64,000 nucleotides of DNA from Ditylenchus dipsaci (GCA_004194705.1 SADC01001153.1:248001-312000), one strand, 5' to 3'; shown: positions 34,118-46,605, numbered from the stretch's first letter. Program-made: numbers and translations. Notes: a model not told the origin generated them from the sequence alone.

Positions 34118-37100
34118 TTAACTTTTCTTTTGGTTGAACTCCAGGCTCAAATTGTTGTTTATCCTTATCCTTTCTTGTTGGATATCTGCTGGTTGTATTT
34201 TTGCTTCTAATTTTTTCTTCTCTAGTTTTACAGGAGATTCAAATGCAAAAGATCTTATAATGATGGGCAGTAAGAGGATTCCGTGGAAAAGTCCAGTTGC
34301 TACAACCAATATTGACGTTCTTGCAAATAAACGAACTACGTTTGATGGGACTAACATCATCACCTAAACTCTGTTCAATTGTCTCAAAATTTACACGGAA
34401 TATTACAATAATAGCTAGAAATGTCGAGACACCTGCCTGTACCACTGGCCACCCGATCGCACCTAGAGCGTCACTTATTCGCTCATCGGGATCTTCAAAA
34501 CGACTTCTGTAGACTCTGTAAAGCAGTCAGGCTTTTTAAGCTGCTAACAGCATATGAGACTTTTAACATGTTATTTTTTAAAAGTAAAACTAAAAAAAGT
34601 TTAGGATGGTCAATTTATGTAAGCTACTACTTTAAACTTTTTGAAAATTTTTTCTTGAAAGTTTTCAGTGGAATATTTGTTTTCATTATAAATTTTCGAT
34701 ATAAGGGGGGGGGGGTATATGGGAATATATGATACCAGCACTAGAATTTTCTTTATCAAACTGATAAATTGGAAAGTTTATTTGTTAACCGTAAAAACAA
34801 CGTACCTATAGCCAACATGCGTAGCAAAATCAATACATAGACCTATGCTCATCTGAATTAGTCAAAATATATTATTACCTAATTGTGACTTTATCAGCCT
34901 GAATGGGCCTAACAAACTGTACATAGGCGACTTTCGATAAGCTGATACCTAAGCCATTCATTCAGCTTATTGAAAGTCAACTGTACATACCAGTATGTTG
35001 ACTACAGTTGTTGGGTCTAAGTCAGAACCCCAGAGAGAAAGATAGCCAGCAACTAAAAAACAAAATTTTTGCAATGTTTTAAACTCCTAATTAGCAACCT
35101 CCAATGTCCATAGAGACCAACATAAAGGAAACCCTGAAATTATTGTCCTTTACTTCTAGAGTATAACATTAGGCTGTCAGTGAAGATCTATAATTTTTTA
35201 TATTGTTTAAAAAAATTTCCGACCAAAAAAACCATATTATTATTATTATTATTATTATTATTTCCGACTAATTTTCGCCCTTCTATAGGTTTGCATCGAA
35301 ATATTTCGAAAACTAGACACTCACGATGAGTAAGAAAAACGATACACCGAAACTCATCTATTGTAGACTGACCGAAAGTATTCAGTAAATTCAACTTTGT
35401 AACTTACCAAAAAACAATTGAACTTTCAGCTATAAACAGAACGCAAACAATAATCATAGCAATTATTGCTGTTCCAAGGCTTGATAAAGTTGTAGATTTA
35501 AGCTCTAGCATCTTAAAATAAGAAAATATTTAAACACTTCATCACTAAAAGGTTGTTTTCTACTTGGTCACTAAAAAAGTTGTTTTCGTCAAAAACCAGT
35601 GCCTGATACTCTGGATATCTTGCAGTGATGTTGCGCCAAATCAGCAGCAAAGAAGCTTAATAAGTTTACCAATTAAAAGTTAAGAAGTTAAAGGAGCATG
35701 GTCACCTGCTTAAAATTTGTACCCACCAATAAAAAAATTCCTAATCATTCCAATTATGGATTCTACAACTTGGTTTCTAACAAAACAAGGCCTAGAATTT
35801 AATTTTCGGCATAGTTTTGTTAGAAACCAAGTTGAAAAATCCGTACAGAAGTTCAATGATGAGGAACTTTTCGAATTAGTGGGGATGAATTTTGAACAGG
35901 TGAGGAAGCCCTTTTAAGTAAACTTACTTCTCACATTCCAATCCGGAATTTTGAAGGCTGTAGTAAAGTAAAAGCTATTGACATATTCTTTGCCTGCTCT
36001 ATTTGGATTGTCACCCCAGTGCAGAAACGAAGCCCATTGCTTGTTGAAGGAAATTTTGAGGAAGGATTGGAGCGTGCTGTAAAAATTTGCCTCATCTTCT
36101 GCAAAATACTGTCGGTAGTTGTTGAATTCTCGCAGCCATAGTTGGGTGGAGTTCATGCCCATTGAGTATGGGGTATTTTCCAATTCTTCAATCATCTGCA
36201 TAATTGTGTTCAGCTAGAAGAATGCAATTTAGTGGAAGTCTTTTGTCATTAATCACAAGAAACTTGTTCTGGGTGAGTGCTAAAGTCAGGGGCGTTATTG
36301 ACATAGACTCTGCCAACCACTCCTTCAGACCAAATTCTGGATTCTGCAAGTCTTAAATAATGTGCTAGTGGGGAGTCATCAACCAGAAGACGGCTTGGGG
36401 TTAAGTTAGGTCGAAGAAGACTAAAAGTGAAATTTTGAAAAGAAAGTCAATTTGTCGGGCCACCAACCTGCAACCGTAGAAAGCCAATGACAAGTACACA
36501 CAGTAGATTAGCACAAAAGCAATGCGGGTGAAACGGTGACAAAGAAAAGGTGCAAGATAATTGGCAAAGATGTTGTGGGTTGGAGAGATAAAGTTGGTTG
36601 CTTTAGCCTAAAAATTACACATTGTAATTTTTTGGCGGCTTAATCGTGAAGAAATAAACTTTGAAGAAAAAATTAATTTACCTTGCAAATGTCTTCCTTT
36701 GGCATTCTTTTCCAAACTAAAAGACAGTGGTAGCCCGCTGATTCCCGTCTACCGCCTAGAGCTAACACACCAGCAAAGAAGGTGATCTGTAATTGCCTGA
36801 ACTAACATACACATACACGAACACTCTTCAAGTTCGAGAAACGACTGCAGCTGTCTTAGATATCTCTGTTAGATATATAGAACGGGGCATCTTTTTTTTG
36901 CGTTAATGAATTTCGGCCATAACATTTTTATTTAGTAGTATTTTGACGAGATACTTTTTGTAATCAAAAAGAGAGAAGATTAATGTCAATGTTAACCGAG
37001 AGAAAAAGCTTTAGTAGAGTATAGTGTAATTTCAAAATCAACAAACAAATATACCTGATATAGGTAATCGAAGAGTACTGCCACAGCAATGAATCTACAG

Positions 37101-40100
37101 AAGATAGAGATTGCCGGAGTTGCACTAAGTGTGCCTATGCCAAAAGACAAAAACGAAGTAATTGATGTGACAGATATAGCGCTAAACTAAGAATATGAAA
37201 ATGGCTTAAAGGAAACAAAACCCTAACCTGCCAGCCTCCTCCAAAGTTAATGCCTATAAAAAATCAAACTTTTTTGATTATATGTTTTTTATTGGGACGC
37301 AACCGACTCGCCAATGCCATAACTCGCCAACGCAGAAACTCGCCAACGGCGAAAACTTGCAGACGTCAAAACTCACCAACAAAAAATTCGATTGAGCTGC
37401 CCCACTTGGGACCGGCCATAGGGGCTGTTTAGTCGAATTTTTCGTTGGCGAGTTCCAGCGTTGGCGAGTTTTTCGTTGGCGAGTTGGTTGCGTCCTGTTT
37501 CATTCTCGTAAAACAGCCCGATCACATAGTCCCTCAATCTTTTACCATTCGTTTATTGGGTGGTTGGTTGCGTTTGGTGTCTTGCCAAGCCCCTATCATC
37601 ACATATGTGTCATCCACACCAATAGCAAGGGCTAGAAACGGCATGACAGTCACCTGCAAAGCCAACACTCGAATAATTTTTTTTTAATAATAAAATTTAA
37701 CCTGACTAATAAAAGGAGTGCCCAAAGCAAACAGTAAACCAGCTGCACTTATAATAGCCAGAGAGCAAGAAAACACCCCATTAACGCTTCTATGGGCTTG
37801 CTGGTGATCCAGTCTCCTGTCATGCTGCAAACAAATACAAATACAGTACACTCTAGATATAAAGTATATTCGATTTTGGTTAAAAAGCTTGATTTAGTTA
37901 AAATTTCTAACAAAATTAATGGAATTGGCTCTTAACCTAAATTCGTAAATTTGCCTCCTAATTTATTGAAATAGATGAATCTAGAACTTTTGTCCGAAAT
38001 ATTTTTTTTATCAATAACTTACTCAAAAGCCATTTTGAGTAAGTCAATTCCAATATTTTTGGGGGATCAAAATGAATAAGCCCGGGCTTCGATTAGAGGA
38101 AATATTGTATTCTAGAAAAAAAATGCAAAACTTCTATTGTATGAGTAGAAAACATAAACTTACCAGGAACCAATAGTAAAAGCCATCAACAAAAAAATGG
38201 TGAGAGAGATGAATGGAAGAGTATAGGTGGTGTTTTTCTGCATCTCACTCTTCAAAATTGACAAGCTGAACATTGCAGGTTTTAAAAATGCAGATTGCTC
38301 TGCAAGTGATAGCTGCAACGACTTCTCCACGGCTTGGCTTACTTCTTCTGCAGTATACTAAAATGGACCATTAACTTCAAACGGGGTAGTTGCATTATAT
38401 ATGCTCAATATATATTATCTCGCTATTCACACATTAGTTTTTGGTTTCGATGCTTACCGTATTTCCTCTAATAAGCCGACACCCTAACTTTGAGGACCTA
38501 TATCTCATTCTAGATTAAATATTTTGCAGACCTGTTTAGTGCATTTTCTTAACTCCCGCGAACTCTACCGATTCCACTTTTCACATTTTGGTTGAGTACC
38601 CGAAAATCTCAAAGTCGACCTTAAATTTTTCCGATTTTTTTAAGTTCAAAAAATAAGCCAACAGGTCGACTTATTAGAGGAAATACGGTAACTTGAATCT
38701 TAAAATAATGTCCCTATTAGTCATCTTTTTTTCTGGTAAGACCACTTGATGCTCAAAGTTGACATCGGTACAAAACATCGTTTTTACAAATAACGAAGGT
38801 GAAAATTCCCTTGATGTATTCTTACTCACGACATTTCAAACCAGTCAAAAATTAGCAGTAGGTAACTTCTGAAATTTTTTGTGGGTTTCAATTTATTGGT
38901 CGAATTCCTCCAGTAAAAAAACGAGTTGCGGACTTCCAATGGCTTCTTTTTTTCTAAAATCTATCTTTTAGAAAATTTAACTAATTTTTCTGAAAGTAGA
39001 GACTCTTAGGTTTCGTTTGCTACAAAAAGTGTCTCAGTACTCAAATTTAAACGAACAGTTTAAAATGTGACATTTAGGACCACCTTTTAATTTCATGTTG
39101 GATAGGCCTATAATGAAAAATTTGCACACAAATTGAAAAATTTGAGGTGTCCAGAGATGGGATTGAATTTGCGAGCTCAAAAAACATAAATAAATAAATT
39201 TCTCGTTAGTCAGTTTTAGAATTTTTAAATTTTTAGATAAAATATAAAAAAATTGAAAAATGAAAATTTCTTTTGGTTTTTAGTATTACCTTATCTGTGC
39301 CAGCCACATAGTAAACCAGATGAATGAGTTGAATTGAATTTATTCCGCTAAATGTGTGATCACCCTCTTTCAGGTCCACTCCGTAAAAATTTGTAGGTAA
39401 AAAAAATTTGTTGTCAAAGAACTTTAGAATAGGCCATTGTAAATTGACTCGAGCGTCTTTCTGGAGCTAGAAAATAGGGTATTCGTCTTGGAAGGCAATA
39501 TAAATGATACCTTTTCACTGAAGTATGTCTCAAAAAATATTTGCACTACTGTATTGCTAACTAAAAGAATAAATTTGCAAAACTGGAGAATGCGCCTTTA
39601 ATCATACCTGGACAAAGAGGCAGTTTAGAGCAAATATCATTTCCGAAATGGTATTGTCCGTCCGGCAACTCAATTGTCATATTGTGAAGCACAAAACTTT
39701 GGAGTCGATTAACAGCTTCAGCCACTTCTTTTCTTAGCATGTTTGAATCATTGTGTTGGGCTGACTCCAAGGCAACAGCTATGTAAGAGCTGAATAATAT
39801 AATATATTTTGTCGAAAAGGATCCCATTCTGCTGACCTGTTGACTGAATCTCCACTGAATTCTTTGTGAATTTGGTACTCAAAACGAGATAGCGAATGCT
39901 AAAACTAAAAATTATTGATGGCGCGAAATCATATGCTACCTCTGGGGAGTACAAAAATCTGAGATCATCCTACAGTGATAAATTATTTAATTCTAATGAT
40001 TTTAAATCAACAAAAAGACTTGCCGAAACGTGAAAATTGAATATACCCAGCGAAAGAAGACCCGTTAAAATAAGTGGACAGATAATAAATGGATTAGGGT

Positions 40101-40214
40101 GGTCTGAGACGAATAGTCCATACCTAAATTATCTTTAAACACATAATATAGAAAATTAATTTACATGATTTTGCTATTTTTTACAACTTTTTGCAAAGTT
40201 CTATCGATGGCCAT
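34118..40214 (-). CDS. Patched-related (PTR) membrane protein
   Basis: Complete 23-exon gene of the patched/NPC1/RND class (in nematodes linked to sterol or hydrophobe movement, moulting and tube shape). Exons: 40165-40214, 40012-40123, 39940-39969, 39837-39898, 39608-39789, 39511-39560, 39290-39466, 38164-38357, 37702-37824, 37546-37653, 37228-37253, 37055-37181, 36682-36786, 36468-36607, 36264-36420, 35928-36213, 35546-35655, 35408-35511, 35099-35133, 34991-35052, 34806-34852, 34395-34515, 34118-34363. They sum to about 884 codons after one inserted base near 37,780. Start MAIDRTLQ leads into YGLFVSDHPNPF and a first membrane helix. Then come an extracellular region, a sterol-sensing domain (GDWITSKPIEALMG, VMPFLALAIGVDDTYVM, ISVTSITSFLSFGIGTLSAT), a second loop (RYPEYQALVFDENNFFSDQ) and the second membrane half (WGSDLDPTTVVNILMSIGLC, DPDERISDALGAIGWPVVQA, GLFHGILLLP), with a Lys/Gln-rich tail. 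Three repeats lie in its introns. Confidence 0.92.
34917..34985. repeat. Short pogo-like palindrome
   Basis: GCGACTTTCGATAAGCTGA and the inverse TCAGCTTATTGAAAGTCAAC flank 20 bases. The ends resemble the CAGT(T)GACTnTCGATAA termini of longer pogo-like elements. Intronic in the PTR gene. Confidence 0.5.
35236..35263. repeat. (ATT)n microsatellite
   Basis: About nine uninterrupted ATT units in a PTR intron. Confidence 0.9.
35700..35910. repeat. Foldback, GTTTCTAACAAAAC family
   Basis: Inverted arms: GTCACCTGCTTAAAATTTGT at left, AATTTTGAACAGGTG at right, with CAACTTGGTTTCTAACAAAA and its inverse nearer the centre. It fills most of a PTR intron. Related copies: about 1,300 and 46,380. Confidence 0.65.
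37294..37496. mobile_element. MITE with CTCGCCAAC iterations in a PTR intron
   Basis: Ends GGACGCAACCGACTCGCCAA and TTGGCGAGTTGGTTGCGTCC are inverse. AACTCGCCAACG copies continue inward on both sides. No clear target duplication. The host exon at 37546 begins 50 bases away and contains GGTTGGTTGCG, resembling the element end. Confidence 0.65.
38457..38688. mobile_element. TA-CCGTATTT family MITE
   Basis: Ends CCGTATTTCCTCTAATAAGC and inverse, with TA on both sides. The interior matches the copies at 4657 and 7526 (the AACTCTACCGATTCC... section). It lies in a PTR intron. Confidence 0.85.
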
Positions 40215-40439
40215 TTTATCTTTATTAACTGACCGAGAATTTTTCCTACTACAAACTTTGTAATGAACACTTTATTTTTAAAAAAGTGTCAAGATACTTA
40301 TGAAGGATGTCCACATTAAGTTTACCCATCCCATTATACACGAATAAGAAGCAATAACTGACCGATAAAAAAGTTGTGCCAAGAAATTCTGCAATATACC
40401 AAAAGGATTTATCCATTGTGGGCCCATTTGCCAAATGAA

Positions 40440-41540
40440 AACAAATAATTCAGTAAAATTTAATCGCTAGACTCTGCCGTCAAATAAAACAAAGCAACAC
40501 AGGTTCATCTCAATAAGTTTTTCGCAGAGTCTAAAACAATCAATTTGAAGTCATTGATTTGACTTCGAGAGAGTTGCGTGAGAACACAAATCCATTGCGC
40601 AAGACGCCATTTATGTATCAAGGGAAAATATTCACTTGCATCGCTGTCTAGGTAGATGAGAGGAGAAGAGTTTCATGCGCGACAAGAGAGTTTGAATGAG
40701 GCTGACCTAGATTTTAGTAGTTATTCTCTATTTGGGATTTCATTTTTGGTTTTCTAAACTTATCCGCCTTCATACAAGCGCAAGTGCTAACAATTTTATA
40801 TTTTTTTCGTACTTTCATTGTGTTTTTTAAATAAATATGTTTGTAGTATTTTTACATACAGCCACCACACCCTTTCAAAATTTGAATCTTAGTGTATTAG
40901 GGAAATTGGCGCCAAACAAAAAATTATCGAAAATGGTCGATTTGAGACACCTTTTTTGTTTCATGCTGCTGACCAGGTTTTTTCACTTTCGGCTTCTGCA
41001 TGCTTTTTGCCAAAATATTCCTCACATGAAGGGCTTTCGAATGAGCCATCACTTGCCCATAAAGCAGTTAAAATTTCAAAACCAGAACTAATTTCTGTGC
41101 AGATTTTCGAAGAAATTTCTTCGCATTATTGATTTGATCGAAATCTTGCCAAGTTTTTTTTTCTAAATTTTGTCAAACAAAACCGGAGACTCGATAGAGG
41201 AGTAAATTTGCTGCGTGTTAGTACCAAGGACGTATGCAAAAAATGCAAATTTAGGGTGTCTAATGCAAAAGTTAGATGATAAACGCAAAAACCCTATTTT
41301 TACTCGGAAAAATGCCAGTTGTTTGCTTAAAATGGTCTCTAGTTTTATAAACTCTGACTTTACAAAAATCGGTCTGATTATTCTTGTAGCTGAATGTCTG
41401 AGCTATCTTTTGTTGTATGAGAGGTCTTAAAAACGACGACTTTTTCAGATTTTTTGACGGAATCAAATTTGGTGTAATTTTCAGGTATGATGAGGACTTG
41501 CAATCCAAGCTATCAAAGAAGCAGAGAGCAGGACGGAAAT
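40440..41540. other. No recognisable gene
   Basis: Probable 5' flank of the PTR gene on its left side. Short frames at 40837-41091 and 41215-41430 lack recognisable domains or splice partners. Confidence 0.4.
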
Positions 41541-41549
41541 CAAGAATCA

Positions 41550-42075
41550 ATGAGAAGCAGGTTTAGCAGGTGTAACAGGTTGCGTTTGGTACCTCTTCAG
41601 TGATCACACTTATTTTTTACTTTAGCAAACTGCGCATAAGACTGTGGCCGGAAAAGCTCCGAAAAAGTCTGTAGGTGTCAAGACATGCTCGTGCCGGAGT
41701 CGATGGTGGAATCAAGAAGGCGCGTCGCTATCGTCCTGGCACTGTTGCTCTTCGTGAGATGCTCCGCTATCAATAGTCGACTGATTTGCTGCTCCGTAAG
41801 CTTCCCTTTCAGCGCCTTGTCCGTGAAATTGCGCAAAAGTTCAAGACAGTTCTTCGCTATCAGTGCGTTCCTCTTCCGATCATCGTATATGTCCTCCAAT
41901 AACCTATTTGTTTTTTAGGGCGTTTGCTGTTGTTGCTCTTCAGGAAGCCATGGAAATGTAGTTGACATGCTTCTTCGAAAACAGCAATTTGTGCGCCGTC
42001 CATGCCAAGCGGGTCACCGTCATGTGCAAGGACCTTCAGCTGGCTCGTCGTCTTCGTGGTCAATTTCATGCTTGA
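41550..42075 (+). pseudogene. Degenerate histone H3 with an intron
   Basis: Histone H3 similarity runs from KQTAHKTVAGKAPKKS through [34 protein letters not shown] and, after an intron (about 41850-41922), [27 protein letters not shown] and ARRLRG. Two in-frame stops (at the Lys after RYQ and at the Tyr before the LVGLF-like region) and a frameshift in the N-terminal tail break it. Unlike the one-base deletions in other genes here, the stops are substitutions. AATAAA follows at about 42,187. The intron and diverged tail suggest a decayed variant H3 gene rather than a processed copy of a canonical intronless H3. Confidence 0.8.
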
Positions 42076-42189
42076 GGCTTTGGAAGAAATTGCAACACAA
42101 TCGTTACACAGTCATACTCGTTACAGCTACTCCAAAGGTTCTTCTAAGAACCACTTTGTTTTTGTCTTTCTCATAAGTTGTTCTGAATA

Positions 42190-43190
42190 AACGTATTTAT
42201 TATGAAGTTTCTGTATTCGGATTCTTACTTTTTCTGTGTTATCAGGTGATGTAGTCAAGTGGATTGTCAGAATTATGTCATAGTGAATGAGATTTAGATC
42301 CCTTCTCTTTTTTCGGTTAAAATACCTATAATTTTAGTGTTTTTTGCAATTTTTTAACCAATTGTGAAATGGCAAAAATCTTTGATTTGTGATGTTTGAG
42401 GTGTTGAAGTTTTAAATGAAGCTGATTACGTTCGTAACTAGAGATGGGCGTTTGCATTTGCCAATACTGATAGGCGTACGATGAAATTTCTAAAAAAAGA
42501 TCTTTTGGAGTAAAAGACCCTGTGCTTTTTGCAAAAAAACAGTACATTTCGGTGAAAAAAAGACAAAAAATTTAAAAAGGCGCGTAAAAACGGCAACTTA
42601 ATTCTTGGCGTTTTGTTTAAGTTGAACTACAAGGAAATTCAAATTTTGAAAGGGTGTGCCACATGATTTGAAAGAGCTATAGTGGAGTTACGTATATTTT
42701 ATATTTCTTCAAAGGTACCGCCGGCTTTGTCGACAATCGGAGAACTGAAATTTAAATTCGCAAAGACATTACTCCTTACTCTTTTACACCGTTTGAACTC
42801 TTTTGGACCGAATCAAAAGAGTATACTATACGAAAGAAAACTGTTCCAAATTTTAGCGATTACGGTTGTCGTCAATGACGCTTATCTATTTGACGATGCT
42901 CCTTCGTTTTTTGGGATATTGCTTTGACGGCAATATAATTTCGAATGCTGATTTGCAACTTTTTAAAGTGGGTGGGAAGTTTACGGCTAGCTTTTGAAAT
43001 TGATTTCTAATTATTTTTAATTTCTGATGGCTTCTCATTCAGCCGTTAATGTCCCCCTTTTCTTCAATTTGCGGGATCATCTTTTTTACGCTGAAAATAA
43101 AGACAAAAATATTTTAAACTACGTATTTATTTGCAAAAAAATTTAATATTTGCAATAAAAATTAAAATTTTATGTATTATTCAAAGCAAA
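42190..43190. other. No recognisable gene
   Basis: AT-rich. AGAGATGGGCG near 42,443 resembles a hAT terminus but no partner end was found. A frame at 42682-42927 has no identifiable domain. Confidence 0.35.
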
Positions 43191-43217
43191 TCTTGACAAC
43201 TCAATAGTTTGACCAGG

Positions 43218-44294
43218 GAACCTTCAGAAGTGTTTTTTTTTCAAAGATTTCATTGACAGATTTTTTTACAGATTCTTGTAAAGCACCCCGAAGTTTTATA
43301 ACAAAGTGATATGTCCAGGTCCTTTGAAAAATTAGGGACAAATGGCCACCCGAAGTTACCGAAAAACCATAATACGGGTATCATGGTTTTCAGCCCACTT
43401 TTAGTTGCCCTTGTTTTATATATTTTTCGAGTATTCAACTTTTATGGATTGATTTCTTGCTTTTAATCATAGCCTAAATAGAAGCCCGGCATCTAGGTTA
43501 CATAATGATATAAAGAACGTGCGTAACTTTATAAGACTAGAATGTTTTTGTCTAAAACGTCAACATGGAGATTGAAATCCAGGCGTCCTGTCGATTTTCT
43601 TGATAAGAGTTTTCTTTAATATGTTTATAAAATTACACACCTCCCTTATACTATTGTGTAGCATAGATGCCGGGCTTTCCTTTGCACAGTCACATAGAGA
43701 AAAAAAAACACCATGCTATCAGAGTTGAAATTCTAAAAATATCCGAATGCTTGTGAAAGAGCAATCATTTAAATTCCCGCCACATTTAGGTACAGTCAAA
43801 CCTCGATAATCCGCCACCCCATGGGACCGATCCGAGGCTGGCGGATTATCGAGGTGGCGGTTTAGCGGGGTAAACTTTGTTGAGTTTCTCTGATGGCCAA
43901 CCAAATCAGGCTTCTCGAGGGTGGCGTTTATCGAGGGTGGCGGTTTAGCGGGGTGGCGGATTATCGAGGTTTGACTGTATTGGTTTGTTCCGCAAATTTT
44001 TAAAAGCCGTGAAGAGCTCTTCAAAGTACTTGTCACCATAAGTATAAATATGCAAAAGATCACCCCATAAAAGTTGGATAGTCGATGAATTTATGATACA
44101 ACGGCAACTAACTAATAGGCTAAAAACCATGATACCCGTATCACAGTTTCTAGAGGACCGTTCTCCCTAATTTTTTAAAAAAACTTTAACATATCAGCAG
44201 TGTTTTGTTGTGTAACTTCGGGGCGCTCTACAAGAATCTGCAAAAAAAATCTGTCAAAGAAGTCTTTGAAAAAACACTTCTGAAGGTTCCCTGG
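43218..44294. repeat. Foldback with CAGGGAACCTTCAGAAG ends
   Basis: Ends CAGGGAACCTTCAGAAGTG and inverse; arms about 190 bp (inner edge CCATGATACGGGTATCATGG-like). The CAGGG end suggests hAT, but the flanks show no 8-bp duplication. Inside are a palindrome (about 43490-43690, AGCCCGGCATCTAGGTTACA and inverse) and a pogo-like MITE. Confidence 0.65.
43793..43977. mobile_element. 185-bp pogo-like MITE
   Basis: Ends CAGTCAAACCTCGATAATCC and inverse, flanked by TA. GGTGGCGGTTTAGCGGGG and GGCGGATTATCGAGG repeat along both arms. The interior GGCCAACCAAATCAGGCTT also occurs in the pogo-like copy near 30,780. Confidence 0.85.
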
Positions 44295-44582
44295 TGAAAT
44301 TTGAAAAAATTCAAATAACTGTAAGTTCAACAAAATACAATTAAAACGAATATTTTCGGAATAAAAAAGCTGCGAAAAATAAAAATTGCCATTGACCTCA
44401 AAAGCGACGGTTTTTTAACAAAAAAGCTAAATTTTGTGCTTTTCAATGTGAAAAGTGTCTCGTCTTACAATCAGGCTATGAATAAGGACTCACAAACTCA
44501 ATAAGCCGTTTTAGGTACCATTTCGACCACCTACCCTTGGCTTTACAGCCTAGTTAAAATATATATATTCAAATTCTGTTAA

Positions 44583-45090
44583 TACGGGGATCCCCGACTG
44601 CAAGGACGGTTTACCCTGGTGTATTTTTCACGAGGAGCACGAATATCGTAACATCAACCGGGAAAACACCCACAAAAAGCCAATTTTCCCGATGACTCTT
44701 TGGGTCAGGTATGGTTTTTTCTTTAGGTTGGATTAGTGAGTACAGAATTTTCTTTTATACTCATACAAATCCCTTTTCCTGGGCTTTCTGATAGTGTGTC
44801 GCTTGCCCTCATACGAAAATTTTACACATATAACAACTTAAAAAAACCAAATCACGCTCTTTATGCTACGAAAAAATAGGAAATTTTTACACAGAGTTAT
44901 GTAACCGTAAAAATGACTCCAGATTCAGAATCAGCGAAAAAAATAACAACTGACAGTGTTTCAAAGTAACACAAAATAAGCTTTTGAACTGTCTGGATAT
45001 TAATTTTTTCCGGCTGATTTTGTGATAATCGTGCTCCTCGTGAAAAAATACACCAGGTTAAACTATCCTTACAGTCGGGAATTCCGCGTT
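44583..45090. repeat. Foldback element
   Basis: The arms include GGTGTATTTTTCACGAGGAG with CACGA and their inverse, and outer CCCGACTGCAAGGA. Ends near TAATACGGGG and AATTCCGCGTTAA. No coding content. Confidence 0.6.
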
Positions 45091-45169
45091 AAAGCTTGAG
45101 TGCACACATTGTGCACAAATACATAAGTATGTAATAATACTTCACATAATCAAGTGATGAAAATCTTAA

Positions 45170-45260
45170 TGCTTGTGGTGTTTGCATAGTCTAGTGCGTA
45201 AATGATTGATTACCAAGTCGTGCGTATCAAGTTCGCATCCTTGATGTAACAGGGTCTATG
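45170..45260 (+). repeat. tRNA-like stretch, possibly SINE-derived
   Basis: TTTGCATAGTCTAGTGCG is A-box-like and GTTCGCATCC lies where a B box would be. Weak match; no full cloverleaf. Confidence 0.25.
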
Positions 45261-45777
45261 AAGAAAGACTGAAGCCTAGTGACAGTGAGGATATCATAAT
45301 TCAGTCTTGTTGCCATCCTACTGAGACCTGTTTTTAGCTTTTTGCGCTCAACCAACTAATATTTTGCTCGACAAAACAATATAGTTAGTATCTTTTTATT
45401 AAAACAGGCCAAGAAACTATTTGTGGATTAGAAACACAGTTAATGAAAGACTGTCATATTTTAATCAATGCGAAATAGAGCTGTAATGTATAACATTGGA
45501 CTTTTTTGCCGCAAGGCTTATTCTGGAACTAGATCTGATACTAGGCATTAGAATAAATACAATATATTTAAAGGCAGCATTGGAAATAAATAGGATAAGG
45601 ACCCTGTATTTACATACAAACGTGACTGAGGCAACAAAAATTTAATTTATTTTTCCTATAAATGCAGAGTCATTTAAGAATTTATCCCGCTTTCAAATGG
45701 TCGTGAATTTTTTGAAGCTTTTATTTTTAAAGTTTGTCTTAAATTTCCCCCTACGGAACGAATTTGCGTGCTGTTTT

Positions 45778-46245
45778 ACAGCACTCTGGGGCCAAATTAC
45801 GGTATTTGGTACCAGCTCCAAACGACCGGAAATGATGTTCTAAGGCCGTTTCAAAGAAAAGTGTGGATGAATAAAGATAGGCGGATAATTATAAAAATAA
45901 GCAATAGATATACACACACATTGAAAAATGGCCAGTGTCGCTCAATAAAAAACAAAAAAAGAACAATGTCGCTCGACATTTGCTTTAAAAAAATAACTTG
46001 TCGCGAGAAAAATTATCAATGGACAATGTCCGGGCGCAGTGGTTATGACTTTTTAGGGTTACTAGGTATCTTTTCAAGTTGGTTCACATTGGTCCTCCAA
46101 TGCGAAATTCAATTTTTGGTCAAAAAATTGTGGAAAGTGTTTTCCCAATGTTTTTTTTTGCCTTTTCTATCGTTTTTAGCAGTTGAAACGGCCTTAGAAC
46201 ATTATTTACGGTAGTTTGGAGCCGGTACTACATACCGTAGTTATT
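45778..46245. repeat. Foldback with GGTATTTGGTACCAGCTCC arms
   Basis: The left arm (CGGTATTTGGTACCAGCTCC, TCTAAGGCCGTTTCAA) pairs with the right arm (TTGAAACGGCCTTAGA, GGAGCCGGTACTACATACCG). The open frame across it follows the palindrome and is not considered coding. Confidence 0.6.
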
Positions 46246-46379
46246 TATCAGATTCTACATCAATATGTGTCAACATATTTTAACATGTAAAAGTTACGAC
46301 GGTTGAAAATTGAGAGAAATTCTCGAATCACCGTATATGTTTGGCTTATTAAAATTCACTCGGCTTTTTATTTAAAGGA

Positions 46380-46605
46380 CCCTGTCTCTTCGTGCTCATT
46401 GGTCCCGCGCCAATTCAAAAAATTTTCACTGATCATTGAATTTCTCTTCGGACTTTTCAACTTGGTTTCTAAACAAAAACAAGGCCTAGAATTTAATTTT
46501 AGGTTTAGTTGTGTTAGAAACCAAGTTAAAAATTCGTACAGAATTTCAATGATTAGGGAAAATTTTTCGAATTGGCGCGGGACCATTGATTAGGAAGAGA
46601 CAGGG
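46380..46605. repeat. Foldback, GTTTCTAACAAAAC family
   Basis: GGACCCTGTCTCTTCGTG and its approximate inverse bound the element. The inner arms contain CAACTTGGTTTCTAA and its inverse around the same centre as the copy at 35700. Confidence 0.65.

Noticed and set aside
34239..34445. Reading through 34364-34394 without splicing (ETIEQSLGDDVSPIKRS)
   Set aside because: It departs from the PTR consensus and changes frame. Removing 31 bases gives LVPSNVVRLFARTSILVV and the conserved C-terminal helix.
37546..37824. Frameshifted PTR exon read as HDRRLDHQQAHRSV
   Set aside because: GDWITSKPIEALMG in the phase set by the upstream exon matches the family better. One missing G in GGGG then restores VFSCSLAIISAAG.
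41678..41899. Minus-strand frame [20 protein letters not shown]
   Set aside because: It is antisense to the histone H3 similarity and has no independent support.
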